Shown here piece after piece: positions 35,157-46,285 of a stretch of 64,000 bases of DNA (positions are counted from its first letter, which is position 1; every line of letters begins with the position of its first letter). A model generated the notes under the pieces. That model was not told where the DNA came from and made no database searches. It saw only the letters and a list, made by a program, of their open reading frames with translations. The position numbers and the translations under genes are program-made. Source of the stretch: Polytrichum commune (lineage: Eukaryota; Streptophyta; Polytrichopsida; Polytrichales; Polytrichaceae). The stretch spans positions 20,881,501-20,945,500 of the forward strand of contig OX485805.1 in the NCBI GenBank assembly GCA_950295325.1, written 5' to 3'.

Positions 35157-38100
35157 ATGGCCAAGTTCAAGTGGCGGTGCTCCGAATACCTGCCAGTCAC
35201 CCTGCAAGCCACCTTGGTTGTGTTTGCCCTTGTGGTGGCTCTGTCCTCTGTCAGCTTCTCTCTGCTGCCTCAGAACACATGGGCCGACAACTTCAGCACT
35301 TTGTTTTCCAATGTCTCCTCCTATGTCACGACCTATAGAAATGCTAGCACATTCCCCTCCATGGTACCCAACTCATCAATATTACAAGGTTCCAGTGACC
35401 AGAATCTGAGCAGTATTACTGCAATTGCTCCTGCTCCTACTCCTACAACTGTTCCTCTAGTGGACCCTAACCCGCCTGAGTATGCAGTTTTTGTTGAAGA
35501 GGATAACGAAGCTTTAGCCCCTGCTCCTGCTCCTGCTCCTGCTGTGTTGTCTTCATCAACGAATATTGAGAGTGGTGGTCCTGTGAATTCTGGAGCTGCA
35601 ACTACAGATTCTCCATCACCCAAGCCATCATCTCCTGTAAGTCCATTGCAGTCGGTGCTACTAAATTGCTTATTAAAAGTAGGGTGTGGGGGTTACCAAT
35701 GTGAGATGGGGATGGGGGCACTAGAAGTGGAGGGAAAATAAAAATAAAAATTCCCCTATCGAAAGTGCTGCTTGTTCGTGAACTTGAACTGAGATGTGGG
35801 CATTTGCCTAGAGCTAAGTAGGGAAATCAAATTGTGGAAGTAGGTTAGTCATTGCATGTAGGTGCTTTGATAGGTGGTCTCAATGTGAGATGGGGGTTCT
35901 TTGAATGGAGGCATAAGTATTGGAGAGGAAGAACTTGAACCAAATTCTAGGTAATGGTCTAGAGTGTGTAGGAAAATTGACTCCCAAGTAGGTTATTAGT
36001 CACTGCGACACTTAGATGCTTGAAAATGGATGTAGTTGTCAAGTAGGTTGGTCACTGCAACGCTCAAGTGCTTGAGAGTAGGGGCTCCCAATGTGAGATG
36101 GGAGTTCTTTGAATGGGATGGGGGAGGGGAGAAACAAATAATCTCCTATTTGATCGTGTGGTCATTTAACCATGCAATTCACTACATGGAGTAAGTGGCA
36201 CTTGTGGGTGAGCTTGAGTTGACATGTGGGTAGTTGCCTATAGTGAGTAGGGGATTGACTCCAATGTAGGTTAATCACCGCAAAGAGTGAACCTCGGCCA
36301 TCAAGTAGGTGACGCGCCCCAATGCTTAGATGCTTGAGAAACAATAGGTGGTTCGTTGTGTGGATACATTCTCAAAGAGGGTTTCTCCCTCGTACTAAGC
36401 TTAGGTAGTCCAATCACAAGTTTAAAGTTTAGCCATGGGACCCTATACAGTACTTTACTTATGTCATTATGTGGATCCCATGTTTTTTCTTTACTCTCCT
36501 TACAGGCTAAATTTGTTTGGCCTGGAAGAGGGGTACTAGACATGGCATCCAGTACACTAAATAATGTTGGGTCCTCTGATTAAATGGGCTCCGAAAATTA
36601 CTTACATATTTTACAAAATGATTGATGGGGCAGGTGGATGGGAGAGAGAAGTTCATGGCACCCCTCTTGAGTTGGCAGGTAGGAGCAGGGAACCAGTTGA
36701 TGGAATACATGTCTGCTGCGGTGATGGCTCGAGCTCTCAACCGTACGCTGTGCCTCTCACCTTTTTTCGGTGGTCCACCAAGGCACAATGGTACGAACTT
36801 CCAAAGTTTGGGCATTCATTCACAAACTTCTCATTATGGAAAGCAGGCTATGCCATTCATAAAGTCTTGTGAATTCACTTCCGGACATGTAGATCTGACA
36901 GTATCATGCACAAGGTGTAATACCCAGACTTCAATGAAAATGGCCACGAGTTGCAACGGAAAGGTATTCTAAAGCGAGTTGTTGGTCAAGCCCTGGACTG
37001 TGTTACACTAGAACTTGATCATGACGGCACTCATGTCAATCATGGATGGAATTTAATGTCGTATCTAGAACCACCTTAATGAGCAGTTATACTGGACTTA
37101 CGGCAGGTTATTGATGGTGTTCTGCAATGCTAAATCTGATGGTATCATACTGTAGGGTGCTTCTGATTCAACACTTTGAGTGGCGACAGCCAATTTCCAC
37201 ATTGGATTGAACATGAGCTCAACCAATGTTGGATATGACATGTGCGGTTTTAATTTCAAAAGATAATTATTTTGTGCCTAACCAGATTGATAAGAGCCTG
37301 CGGCACCTAGACATTGATGAAAATGGCCATGAGTTTGCCAGAGTAGGTAACCTAGAGTGAGTTAGTGGTCAATCACTGACTGTTTTACACGGCGGCTTTG
37401 ATCCTGACAAGCAGGTCTCGTGTCAATTTTCAATGGAGTTTAATGCATCATCTAGAACCGGCTTATTGTGTAATTAAATTTAACTGGTGGCAGAATGATG
37501 ATGTTCTGCAATGCTACATCTGATGGTATCATATATCTATGAAATTGGCCATTAGTTGCCAGATCAGTAGGTAATCTAAAGCAAGGTGGTAGTTGATTGC
37601 TGACTGTTTTATACTACGACATTGATCCTGACAAGGACTCATGTCAATCATGGATGGAATTGAATGCGTTATCTAGAACCAACTTGATTAAAGAGCAAAA
37701 TCAATATATACTGGACTCGCCGCTGAATGACGATGATGGCTTGCAATGCTAAATCCAGGACGGAATGTGCGTGTGCCCGGAGGCCTGGCATGGGAGGACC
37801 GGTACGAGGTGTCATCACTCTCCAGGTTCACGAGAGTGGCATCCTGGGACGAATGCTTGCACCAATGTAACTACACGCTCGATTCGAAGTGGCTTCTGAA
37901 ACCCTCACGGGAACCGCACATGCAGGGTTGGAAGAAGTATCCAAGCAACCAAGTGCGTCTCTTCTTCTGCTCCCGCTACTGCTTGAAGTTTTAGGTCCTA
38001 AGGGAGACTTTTAGGTTAAGGTCTTTTAAAAGTATCTCTCAGATACTTTGTATATAGAGAGTTTGGGGGAAGGAGAGCACATGTTATGTTTTGTGTATGT

Positions 38101-40084
38101 GAGGTGAGCCTTTAGATCTGTAAATGTTTGTTGATTCATGTGGTAAGTTTCAGGTGAGATGATTGTGATTGCGAACAATTTAATGGGCTTGAGTAGAGAT
38201 ACGTTACAAATGCTATCAAAATACCTTAACCTGAAACCTAATTTCCGTCAACTGGAGTTTCGAGTTTGCTTTGTTCTCCAATTTAGTTTTTCCGGATTCG
38301 TCGTCATACCTACCTACCGTGAGGTGTGCAGGAGTCATATAACCTAGATTGGGAGTACGTCAGGTGGCAATCACCCGAAAGGATCTACTCAACTCTCGGC
38401 AGCTACAATGATCGCTGCGTTGGCGTGGCGGGCTTGTTTCCGGGGTTGCGATGGAGAGGAGCTTTCTTAGCCGTCTCCGCGTTTCTGACACCCGCAAAAC
38501 ACATTTTCTCTGTGGCAAATGTCCTTCAGAGTTTTGCGATCGGGAATGACACTCCTTACCTAGCAGGTAATGAATTCACAACCTTAAGTACCTCTCATGA
38601 TCAATTTTCTGTGTTCCAGTTGAAAGGGTTTTAGGGATTGGCCGGAAATATTGAGCGTCTCTCTTCCAATCTCTCTGTTTTCGTTGAGTTGGTGAGAGTG
38701 GTGGACGTGTGACACTCCTTGCGAACCAGGTAATGAACTCACAACCCTAAGTACCTATCATGGTCAAATTTTCTGTAAATTCGAGTTGAAAGGGTTTAGG
38801 GAGTGGCCGGAAATGTTGAGTGACTCTGTCATTCTTTCTGTGTTTGTTGAGTTGGTGAGAGTGTTGGTCATGTGCAGTTCACTGGAGATTCGAGGAATCC
38901 GAATGCGGGTCGCACCAGATTGGCCTCTGCTTCGTGCGCTGTGCAGATGGTGCAGTTATTGACTCAGGCCTGCACCCTGTGGCCAAGGAGTGGCTCGAGG
39001 CCGCGGAGGTTCAGTGTAACCGAGACGGCCATTTCCGAGGAGTTGGTATTAACAAAATGGACGTCATAGAAGCCATTGCAGAGAATGCCGCCAACCACAG
39101 TGTCAAGATGGTCTACCTTGCTACAGATGGCTGGCTTCGTGGATCCAAAGCCATTGAGCTTGTGACTGAGGTATTTGCAAACTTCCATACATTCTGGTCA
39201 CAAGCCTACACAGTATATGTCTAGCAACTCAAAGTAGGAAATAATTGATCTTTTCTCATGGTAAACTAAGTTCCAATTTACGTAATTTATAAGCTTCAGC
39301 AATGTAACATGGTATGTGGGCTCTGTGCAGGTTGTTCTGACATTGAGAGCCCGTGGCGTGACGGTAGTTGGGCTATGGAAGATTCCTAAGTTGCCTAATT
39401 TCAAGGATGGAAAGTACTTTGATCCTTATGTGACTCTCGGAAAAGAAAATCAGGTAATTGATCGATTACCTTCTGTGACATTGACATTGAATGTATAGGG
39501 GAAGTCGTCCCCTTCCCAAGGTACATTGTGGCACGGTGTTCCAGTGTCCACCATCGGACGTAGTGTTCAGGCCATGGCAGGGTCATCAATTCCGCGTGAT
39601 AATGTGCCTCAACTTTAATTTGGAATAGACATGTCAGCAAAATCGTCTGGCCTGACCATTACATGGATGGAATTGTTTTTCTTTTTTCCCCTTGTAGGTC
39701 AATGGTCCACAAATAGCACTTGTGGAGCAAGAGATATGTTCACGAGCCGTTTCATTCATGGGCAGCGGCCAATCGACATGGAGCCTTGCCGTTTTCCGGC
39801 TCCGACTAGCACGCAGACGAGCTAAGCAAATTCTTGAAGACGAGGCGGGACTCAAAGCTGCCGGTAACTCAAAGCAACAGGATGAGCTGGTCATCAACAC
39901 CCTGTTGAAAGATGAGCATCAGGCCGGCCTGCACTGCCGTTACACACGATACATGAAACGCGCTATCGTCAATGAGACCGTGGAGACCTATGCCGATGAA
40001 TACCCTGATAGCTGGCTCGACCTCGAGGCCTGCGAGGGCCGTCTCGGCCGTGGTGGACACTGCCAAGTCGCCAAATGCTTCTAA
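35157..40084 (+). CDS. GDP-fucose O-fucosyltransferase-like protein, seven coding exons
   Basis: Exons: 35157-35636, 36634-36790, 37759-37952, 38332-38566, 38878-39170, 39331-39453, 39698-40084. All junctions are GT-AG, phases agree (0,1,0,1,0,0) and the sum is 1869 nt, giving 622 residues. Residues 1-10 are basic, about 11-36 form a hydrophobic signal anchor, and about 85-155 a Pro/Ala-rich stem (APAPT, APAPAPA). This makes it a type II protein, probably Golgi. The catalytic region starts at FMAPLLSW (167-174) with GAGNQ (177-181), the nucleotide-sugar loop of this fold. VHWRFEE (356-362) aligns with the HxR motif of O-fucosyltransferases. VEQEIC...FMGSGQSTWS (503-523) matches the conserved C-terminal acidic/GS block. 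Such enzymes transfer fucose from GDP-fucose to Ser/Thr or glycans; the acceptor is unknown. Trp in HWR and the very long Ala/Pro stem are departures from typical plant members. The start is the first in-frame ATG after the TTTGCAG acceptor at 35146-35154. Confidence 0.85.
35690..36130. repeat. Degenerate repeat units in intron 1
   Basis: CAATGTGAGATGGG recurs at 35697, 35881 and 36089 with similar flanks (TTCTTTGAATGG, AGTAGGTTGGTCA), spacing about 184 and 208 bp. They are diverged tandem copies within the intron 35637-36633. Confidence 0.65.
36900..37757. repeat. Three diverged tandem units in intron 2
   Basis: Units with TGAAAATGGCCA, GACTGTTTTACAC, CTAGAACC and GCAATGCTAAATC begin near 36934, 37317 and 37539. 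The last two are 222 bp apart; the first is separated by about 150 bp of unique sequence. The final unit ends exactly at the 3' splice site (AAATCCAG at 37751-37758). Confidence 0.7.
38547..38877. repeat. 163-bp duplication spanning exon 4 end and intron 4
   Basis: TGACACTCCTT...CAG-GTAATGA occurs at 38547 (true donor, gt at 38567) and again 163 bp later (donor-like gt at 38730). The downstream GTTGAGTTGGTGAGAGTG is also doubled. Intron 4 (38567-38877) is thus essentially a duplicated block. Confidence 0.85.
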
Positions 40085-43000
40085 ATACTGTAATTTAATT
40101 GCTTCCCAATTTCTGACCTTCCTGAAAACCCAGTCCTCCAACACTATTCTTACACTAAGAGGCAACTCTCCAAAAGTGGAGTGGGTACCTTTATTATTCT
40201 TTCATCCAATAATTCCCCCAAAACCCTAAACCCCTGGAGGTGAAGATTCCTTCCATTGAGTCTGCCTGAGGCTTTCCACCTCTCATGATCTTTTTAGCTT
40301 TCAAACCACGTATAAGAATAGGGATTAGAAACAGACTGGTCTTAGATTCATTCAACCTCATACACATGCATGGATTAGAATATCCGGGGACTAAATTGTA
40401 CTTAATTTATGTCTCTATACATGCCATAGGAACTTCGAGTTAGACTGGGTTTACCTTCTGACAGCAGATAGTTAACTTTCACCCGGTTAGCCCCTGCGTG
40501 AGGCTGCTCATTTTTGACACTGCTTATTGAGGTCTTTGCATCTCATTTCTTGTACATGCATTGCATACATAAAGACTCTTGGCACATTCCATTCCTACAA
40601 TTGTCTTCAATTTGCAGAGTCAGTTCTTAAGAGGAGCATGTGTTTATCCCAATTCCTTCCAGCAATGTTCCATGTCTTCATGTACTATTGGAAATGGTGG
40701 ACCTAGTTGAGTGCATTTGCATAATATGGTTCGAGCAAAATCCTGTGGTTGCTGTGAAATTATTCTCTTCAGCTTTCAGAGTTTTATGGTCAATGTCGCA
40801 TGATCATCGCACGAGAAGAGTCCATATAAATTGGAAATCTTCATTGCCCACCAATTATAAAGAGCTTCGTCCCCCTTAAGTCCTTTGACCAGTGTCCAGG
40901 AAGATTTTGGGCACAATCTTTTGAGATCTGAGTATTTCCAAGTCCATTGGGTTGTATGTTGATATTTTTTTGGTTTTCATTCATTACTTTAAGTTATATT
41001 CTATAGATTCCTCTAAAATGATCGGCAAATTGGCTGAAGTCTTGAACTTGAACCAGTTAATTCTTGAACTCAACCGGGCCATCTGAAATTAGCAGTCAGA
41101 TTTCCTCGTTCGCAGCCTTTTCCGTCAATTCTTGAGGGTGGTAAGGAGTTTAAAGGGGGTGGCCTCTCTCAAAGATCAGTGAGCAATACGGATATGGAAA
41201 AATGTTTGGGCTTTGTAGGTGGGGTGAGCATGCAGTTTTCCACCCCTTATAACCTAGAAAGCTGATTGTTGAGTGCATCATTTTTCAGGGACCATACGAG
41301 TTGCTCGTATGACATGCAAACTCACAATGTTTTTCTTTTTTTCTTTTTTCCTTTTCTTCTTCTTTATTTTCTGCCACGAGAGCAATTTGGAAAATTTGTC
41401 TTTCTGCAGCTTTGGAGCATCACCAGCGTCAAGCTTGTTGCCAACTTCAGAGACGAACCACAGTTCTGGACCTTAAATTCTGCACACTGGTTACATTTAT
41501 AGGAGCATGAAGGGTGGAGATGCAACACTGAAATTTGTCCTCGTAGAGTCCCAGAATATGTTGGGTGATGGCTGGATCCAAGGTGCACATTGGTGTTGGT
41601 CTGGTATCGTCCTCTTTGATACCATTTGGGTATCTACAATGGAGATTTCACTTTATATATATATATATATATAATAAAGGGTATGCGTATTTGATGGTAT
41701 TTTTTTGTTGTCGATACCATTTGGGTTTTTGTACCTCATTTGGGTTTATCTCATTGGGAAACCCATGACAACCCAACCACATAAAAAACAACAAATGTTG
41801 ATATCAAGGAGGCTTTTCTTGTTGAAGAGTGGAACTCTTTCCATCTCTTTGGGAAGAAACTAGATTACCTTCACCTCAAGGATTTTCTGAACCATTGACT
41901 CCACCACAACGCAAGATCATTGCTGCCTACCGCACCTTGAACCATAGACTTGCTATTGAAATTGGACGATGGATGAGTTTCCCTATCTCAAGAGATACTA
42001 GACTATGCCATTGAAAATGGACAATGGATGAGTATCCTTGATCTCAAGAGATACTAGACTATGCTAGTTTTGCTCCTCTTACGTTGTTGAAAACGAGGCA
42101 CATTTTGTGTTGGAATGACCCCTATACAACCCCATTAGAGAAAAAGTTTCCATCACTATTTGAGAACGTAATTCTAGGGAGCCACAAGTCTTTCGTTCAA
42201 TTAGACCAACAAGTTAACATTAGCCTCTACCTCACAGAGGCTATCACACTCCGCCACTCGAGAGAAGTAATTGGTTTGAAACCATCCTGATGTACTTTCA
42301 TTCCCATTAGCCTTTTCGGCTTCCCGGGCTTTAAAATCATTTTCATTTCATTTCACACCATACAAGAACATGCATACTTAGGTGAAATCGTCCTAGTATC
42401 CATATTCTTCGGAATAGCATTGACCCAAATAATGATCGGGGTGGACAAAGATTCTCTTACCTTGACATACCCACCGAGTACCAATGTTTGACTGGTATTA
42501 CAATTTTGATATCCATGGGTACGTAGGTTGTTTGATACCGTTATTGATGTTTGATTATCAACACCATGCATTTCACCTACATACCACACCAACCGTACCA
42601 GTGCATATATACCATAGTCTCCAAGTTTCGAGATACCAAAATTACAAGAGGTCAAAGTGAATATCCTCTGTCTATCTGACTAATCCCCATACATATATAG
42701 GCCCTCCCAATTGTGTATACCATTGAACCTCGAATCATCAACATGTTTGACACGTAACCCAACCTCATCCTAACATGTGCCTTTTTGGTGTCCGTGCTTA
42801 ACTGCACTCCTTGCTGTATATATACCACTCAAATACAGGTGTCTGGTTAAGAAGAGGCCCACAAAAGGCCCACATACCATATGTGCCAACACAAGAATCA
42901 AAAACGCCATGTGAAGAAAAAAAGCACAGAGAAGAACTACTCTAGCTAGCTAAGCTAGTCCCTTGGTATAACTTACATGCAATCTTCATTGACATTCTCT

Positions 43001-43148
43001 CTGATCTGACAACACTTGTGCTCAGAAGTGACATTTGGAGCTTCATTTTCTGGTCCTCGTGGGGATTGGCTGACTACCTTTACGTAAGAGCCTATGTTAA
43101 TCGTAAGGTCTATGGTTAGAGGCTTCTGATTGACCTGAATAAGTACAG
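40085..43148. other. 3' flank of the gene and intergenic DNA
   Basis: It presumably starts with the 3' untranslated region; I see no canonical AATAAA close to the stop. About 40970-41100 resembles 55615-55745 (ATAGATTC.TCTAAAATGATCGG, CTCAACCGG), a dispersed repeat. (AT)n lies at about 41654-41674. A 57-bp-scale tandem duplication (TCTCAAGAGATACTAGACTATGC) is at about 41951-42066. About 42740-42840 is a short copy of the repeat at 45290. No gene recognised. Confidence 0.45.
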
Positions 43149-43150
43149 TA

Positions 43151-43658
43151 CATACTGTATTTTGTGTCACTGTGGTAACTTTTTCTAATGACTCTTCCTA
43201 TGAATAAGTCTACGAGTACATTGGTTATCCCCGTTTAGTGAGAGTGGGCTAATAGTGTGTCTGGGGAATTATTCTTGGAATGTGTGATAAACGATTGGCA
43301 AAATAGTGCGTGTTTCGGGAATTAGTACCACACACACTAAATGGGAAAATCAGCGTAGTGTCATGTGTGATTCAAATTTGGATAAAATGTATGCCAATTC
43401 TTGAACCAAAGTTTGGTATATTTTGCATGGACCTAACAATTATATAATGAAATGTTGTCATGGACAATTGAGATTTGGATGAAAAATCACTTAGTAAGTG
43501 ATGGTAATTGTAGCATTGTAATTCTATAATATCCAAAATTTTCTACAAAGAATGACAACTAATGTTAGGTCTACATTTAGTGTTGGTGATACTACACGGG
43601 CAGTGTGCAATTAGCCTTGAGCAAGACAAATAGAATTGGTGACACTAAATACAATACT
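43151..43658. mobile_element. Tc1/mariner-type MITE, about 508 bp
   Basis: Left end CATACTGTATTTTGTGTCAC after TA (43149-43150); right end GTGACACTAAATACAATACT before TA (43659-43660). Both interior flanks match the element at 15975-16350. No coding capacity. Confidence 0.65.
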
Positions 43659-43855
43659 TAATGGAGTAAAGAAACCTCAAAAACATTAATGGTGGCATCC
43701 CTAACAAGGTGTTAGAATGGAGCGCCATGTATAAAAACATGATCTCCAACAATACTTTATGTTCTTTTCCTCATTTGAACTTTAATGGATTAAAATGTAG
43801 GATTACGCAAAGGAATCATCTTCATAATGTAAGGTCACTAACTAGAATTAAGAAA

Positions 43856-44101
43856 GGGGATTGTTAAATTGACCATGTAGTTTGTTAAAACGACCATAGA
43901 GTCGCGTCACGCGGTCACATGACATGTTAAAATTTGATCTTTCATTGCACACATGAAGAAGAACAAGACATCAACTTTGTTTCCTCTTTTTGTACACTTC
44001 AAGTTACAACTAGAATTATTCAAACTTTGACAAGTCTTGTAACCGTACAACGCAACTTTGTGGTCTTTTTCAACCAATGTGTGGTTGATTTAACAATCCC
44101 C
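43856..44101. mobile_element. Tourist-like MITE, 246 bp
   Basis: Ends GGGGATTGTTAAATTGACC and GGTTGATTTAACAATCCCC form inverted repeats that stay similar for about 60 bp each. Flanks are AAA and TAA, an imperfect 3-bp duplication, so PIF/Harbinger type is likely but less certain than for the 16948 family. Non-coding. Confidence 0.6.
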
Positions 44102-44619
44102 TAAATTTTTTTTCTAATACCAATTAGAAAATTAGCATGAAGAAGCACACAAATATAACATACATGATTTACCTTACCACTCAATGAATGGGATGATTTG
44201 GCATGCGTTGGCAACGGTCTTTACGGGTGGCGCACTCTTGGCTTGCTCATTAAAAGAAAGGTAAGGTGCACAGGCTTGACTAACTTACACTCACTTTTGG
44301 AGACTCTGCTTTTCCCCTTACGATGGAATTCGACACACATTTTATGTTTGATTTGTCAGGCCAGATGACATTGTTGAACTTGACAAAGTCCCTTTTGGGT
44401 TGAAAAAGGATGATCCTCCCATGAATGTCACCTATCAGAGTTCCAGTGCAAAAGGACCCCTGCATACAAACAACATCGTGCAAAATCAGAGCCTCAATAA
44501 GCGGTCTGTGTCTTTTGACATAAACCGCATGCGAAAAAACTCACAAAACTGCAGAATAGCCTTCAAATCCTGCATCCAGGGATGGGATTGCACACTGAAC
44601 AATCGGTTACTTGAATGGG

Positions 44620-44973
44620 CCCGGGGCTAGATCACATCTTCGTTTGGCTGGGCCCTGCCCCTCCCACGCCTCCTTCATTGTCTGGTCTTCCTGCCCGCAC
44701 CTGCGTGGGAACTCTTCCTCATTGGGAATCAATGTGACAATACCCGGTCACTTAAGTCATTAAGCTCTTTTGGCATGTGAAGGAACTGCATTAATTAAAT
44801 TGGGAATAATGAAAGTGATGTCAACTTGAATATTTGTAATTTTGACCGGGTATGTCACATTGTTTCCCAGCGAGGAAGAGTTCCCACGCAAGTGCGGACA
44901 GGAAGACCGGGCAGTGAAGGAGGCGTGGGAGAGGTGGGGCCCATCCGAATGAAGATGTGATCTAGCCCAGGGC
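44620..44973. mobile_element. Mutator-type MITE with long inverted repeats
   Basis: Arms of about 130 bp (44620-44752 and 44843-44973) are nearly complementary, with a central loop of about 90 bp. Shared blocks include GGGCTAGATCACATCTTC, CTCCCACGCCTCCTTCA and GCGTGGGAACTCTTCCTC. The direct repeat CTTGAATGGG flanks it exactly (44610-44619, 44974-44983). A duplication of 9-10 bp with long inverted ends fits Mutator-like elements. Open frames over it arise from the inverted repeats. Confidence 0.75.
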
Positions 44974-44983
44974 CTTGAATGGG

Positions 44984-45289
44984 TATTATTGGCATGTTTT
45001 TTTTCTTCCAATCGGAGCATGTATAGATGTAAGATAAAGTGAAGGGAGAGTGGGTTTCGCATAAATCACCTAGATTCAAATACAAACCATCAATACTTAT
45101 CACCATTATCACAAATGATTTTTTTACTAGGTTGTGATAAGTATCGATTTAATGTCTTAGACCAAGTAAAATCCTATTTCAATACTTGTTGGGGGTTCAG
45201 ATGTATATTCATGCATACCATTTAAATGCACCATGGGTCTTTAGGGGATTAAGCGATTTGAATCTAAATCACATGTTTCCTCACTGCAC
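44984..45289. other. Intergenic DNA, nothing recognised
   Basis: Short AT-rich stretch between the Mutator-type element and the dispersed repeat at 45290. Confidence 0.4.
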
Positions 45290-45600
45290 TCATTTCACAA
45301 AGGATGTGAAACACCCAATTAGTGCGAGATGATTGGCAAATTCAAATCATGCATGTAGCCATTTGTCTCATTCTTTTTGGTGATCATGTGAACATTTTAT
45401 TCTTTGTCGAAGTCAAATTCTCATGCTCATTAAGTGGTCATATAGGCTCCCCTTGATCATGTTGACGATTGAGCCTAGAATGGTCAATGCATTTTGAGCA
45501 CGTAGTCCAATCTCTTCTACACACATGTTTTTGGGGCATCCGTTCTTACATCCACACTTAACCACATACCACTCAAATACAAGTGTCTAGATTACTGTTG
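45290..45600 (+). repeat. Dispersed repeat, copy related to 54180-54490
   Basis: It shares ordered blocks with 54180-54490 (AGGAT.GGAAACAC.CAATT, GTTGAC.ATTGAGC.TAGAAT, ACACATG.TTTTTGG), with 26450-26690 in reverse, and partly with 42740-42840 and 47940-48060. Heavily diverged and without coding capacity. Confidence 0.6.
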
Positions 45601-45999
45601 TGTTGAAGTTAGGCATGTCTATGTAATCTCAAAAGCAACCATATGTATCAGAATCGTACATTTGGGGGCTTCAAATATATGCAAGTGAGACATAAGGTTG
45701 GTTATGAATTGATTATGTGTTGGTTTTGGGTATGCCTTTCTTTTGAAAAACTCGACTTCACTCCTCTTGAAGAGGAACAAACTTCCCATTGGTGATGTTG
45801 CACCAATCCAGAATATCTCTAGTAGTTGCATGTTGGAAATCCTCGACACTTTGAGTCAATTCACACGACACACAGATCCTCCTATGTGGCAACACAAAGA
45901 GGATTTTCCTTGGTTCTCAGATGCAACCATCTAAGGTATGTGGGTGTTCTTCGCTTACTTCAAAAAAATCAGAGACTTATATTCGATTGGTGTGTGGTT

Positions 46000-46285
46000 A
46001 GGTGAGGATCGAAGAACAAACATCATAAAGGCATATGTTTAAAAGAGATCGGATTACATTTTTAGTTATTATTAACTACTCCACACTTGATCATGAACAC
46101 AATTGGGAGGATCTATGTATTCAATTAAGAAGTCAACAAACAAATACTCCCGATAACCATAACTAAATCAGGGACATTCAATTTTTGCGAATGCCTCACC
46201 TTAGATTTGCTACTGCAACTCAAGTTTTGTTGTGTAAATCTAATATGTAGAAGTTGGAGAACATGAATAACAAACCAAAATAGCA
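46000..46285 (+). repeat. Dispersed repeat, copy related to 14920-15185
   Basis: It shares GTGAGGATC, AACATCATAAAG, AACACAATTGGGAGGATCT and CCGATAACCATAACTAAAT with 14920-15185, and matches 26700-26900 in reverse, where it adjoins the 45290-type block. The two blocks are therefore parts of one longer old element. Confidence 0.6.

Noticed and set aside
36509-36583. Alternative exon 2 starting at the acceptor TTACAG before GCTAAATTTG
   Set aside because: It runs into an in-frame stop at SSD and does not connect in phase. The acceptor before 36634 joins phase 0 and restores the conserved FMAPLLSW block.
36791-36972. Extension of exon 2 to the stop at 36972
   Set aside because: The sequence after RHN loses enzyme character. 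The donor at 36791 (phase 1) joins cleanly to 37759 and gives the expected continuation GRNVRVPGG.
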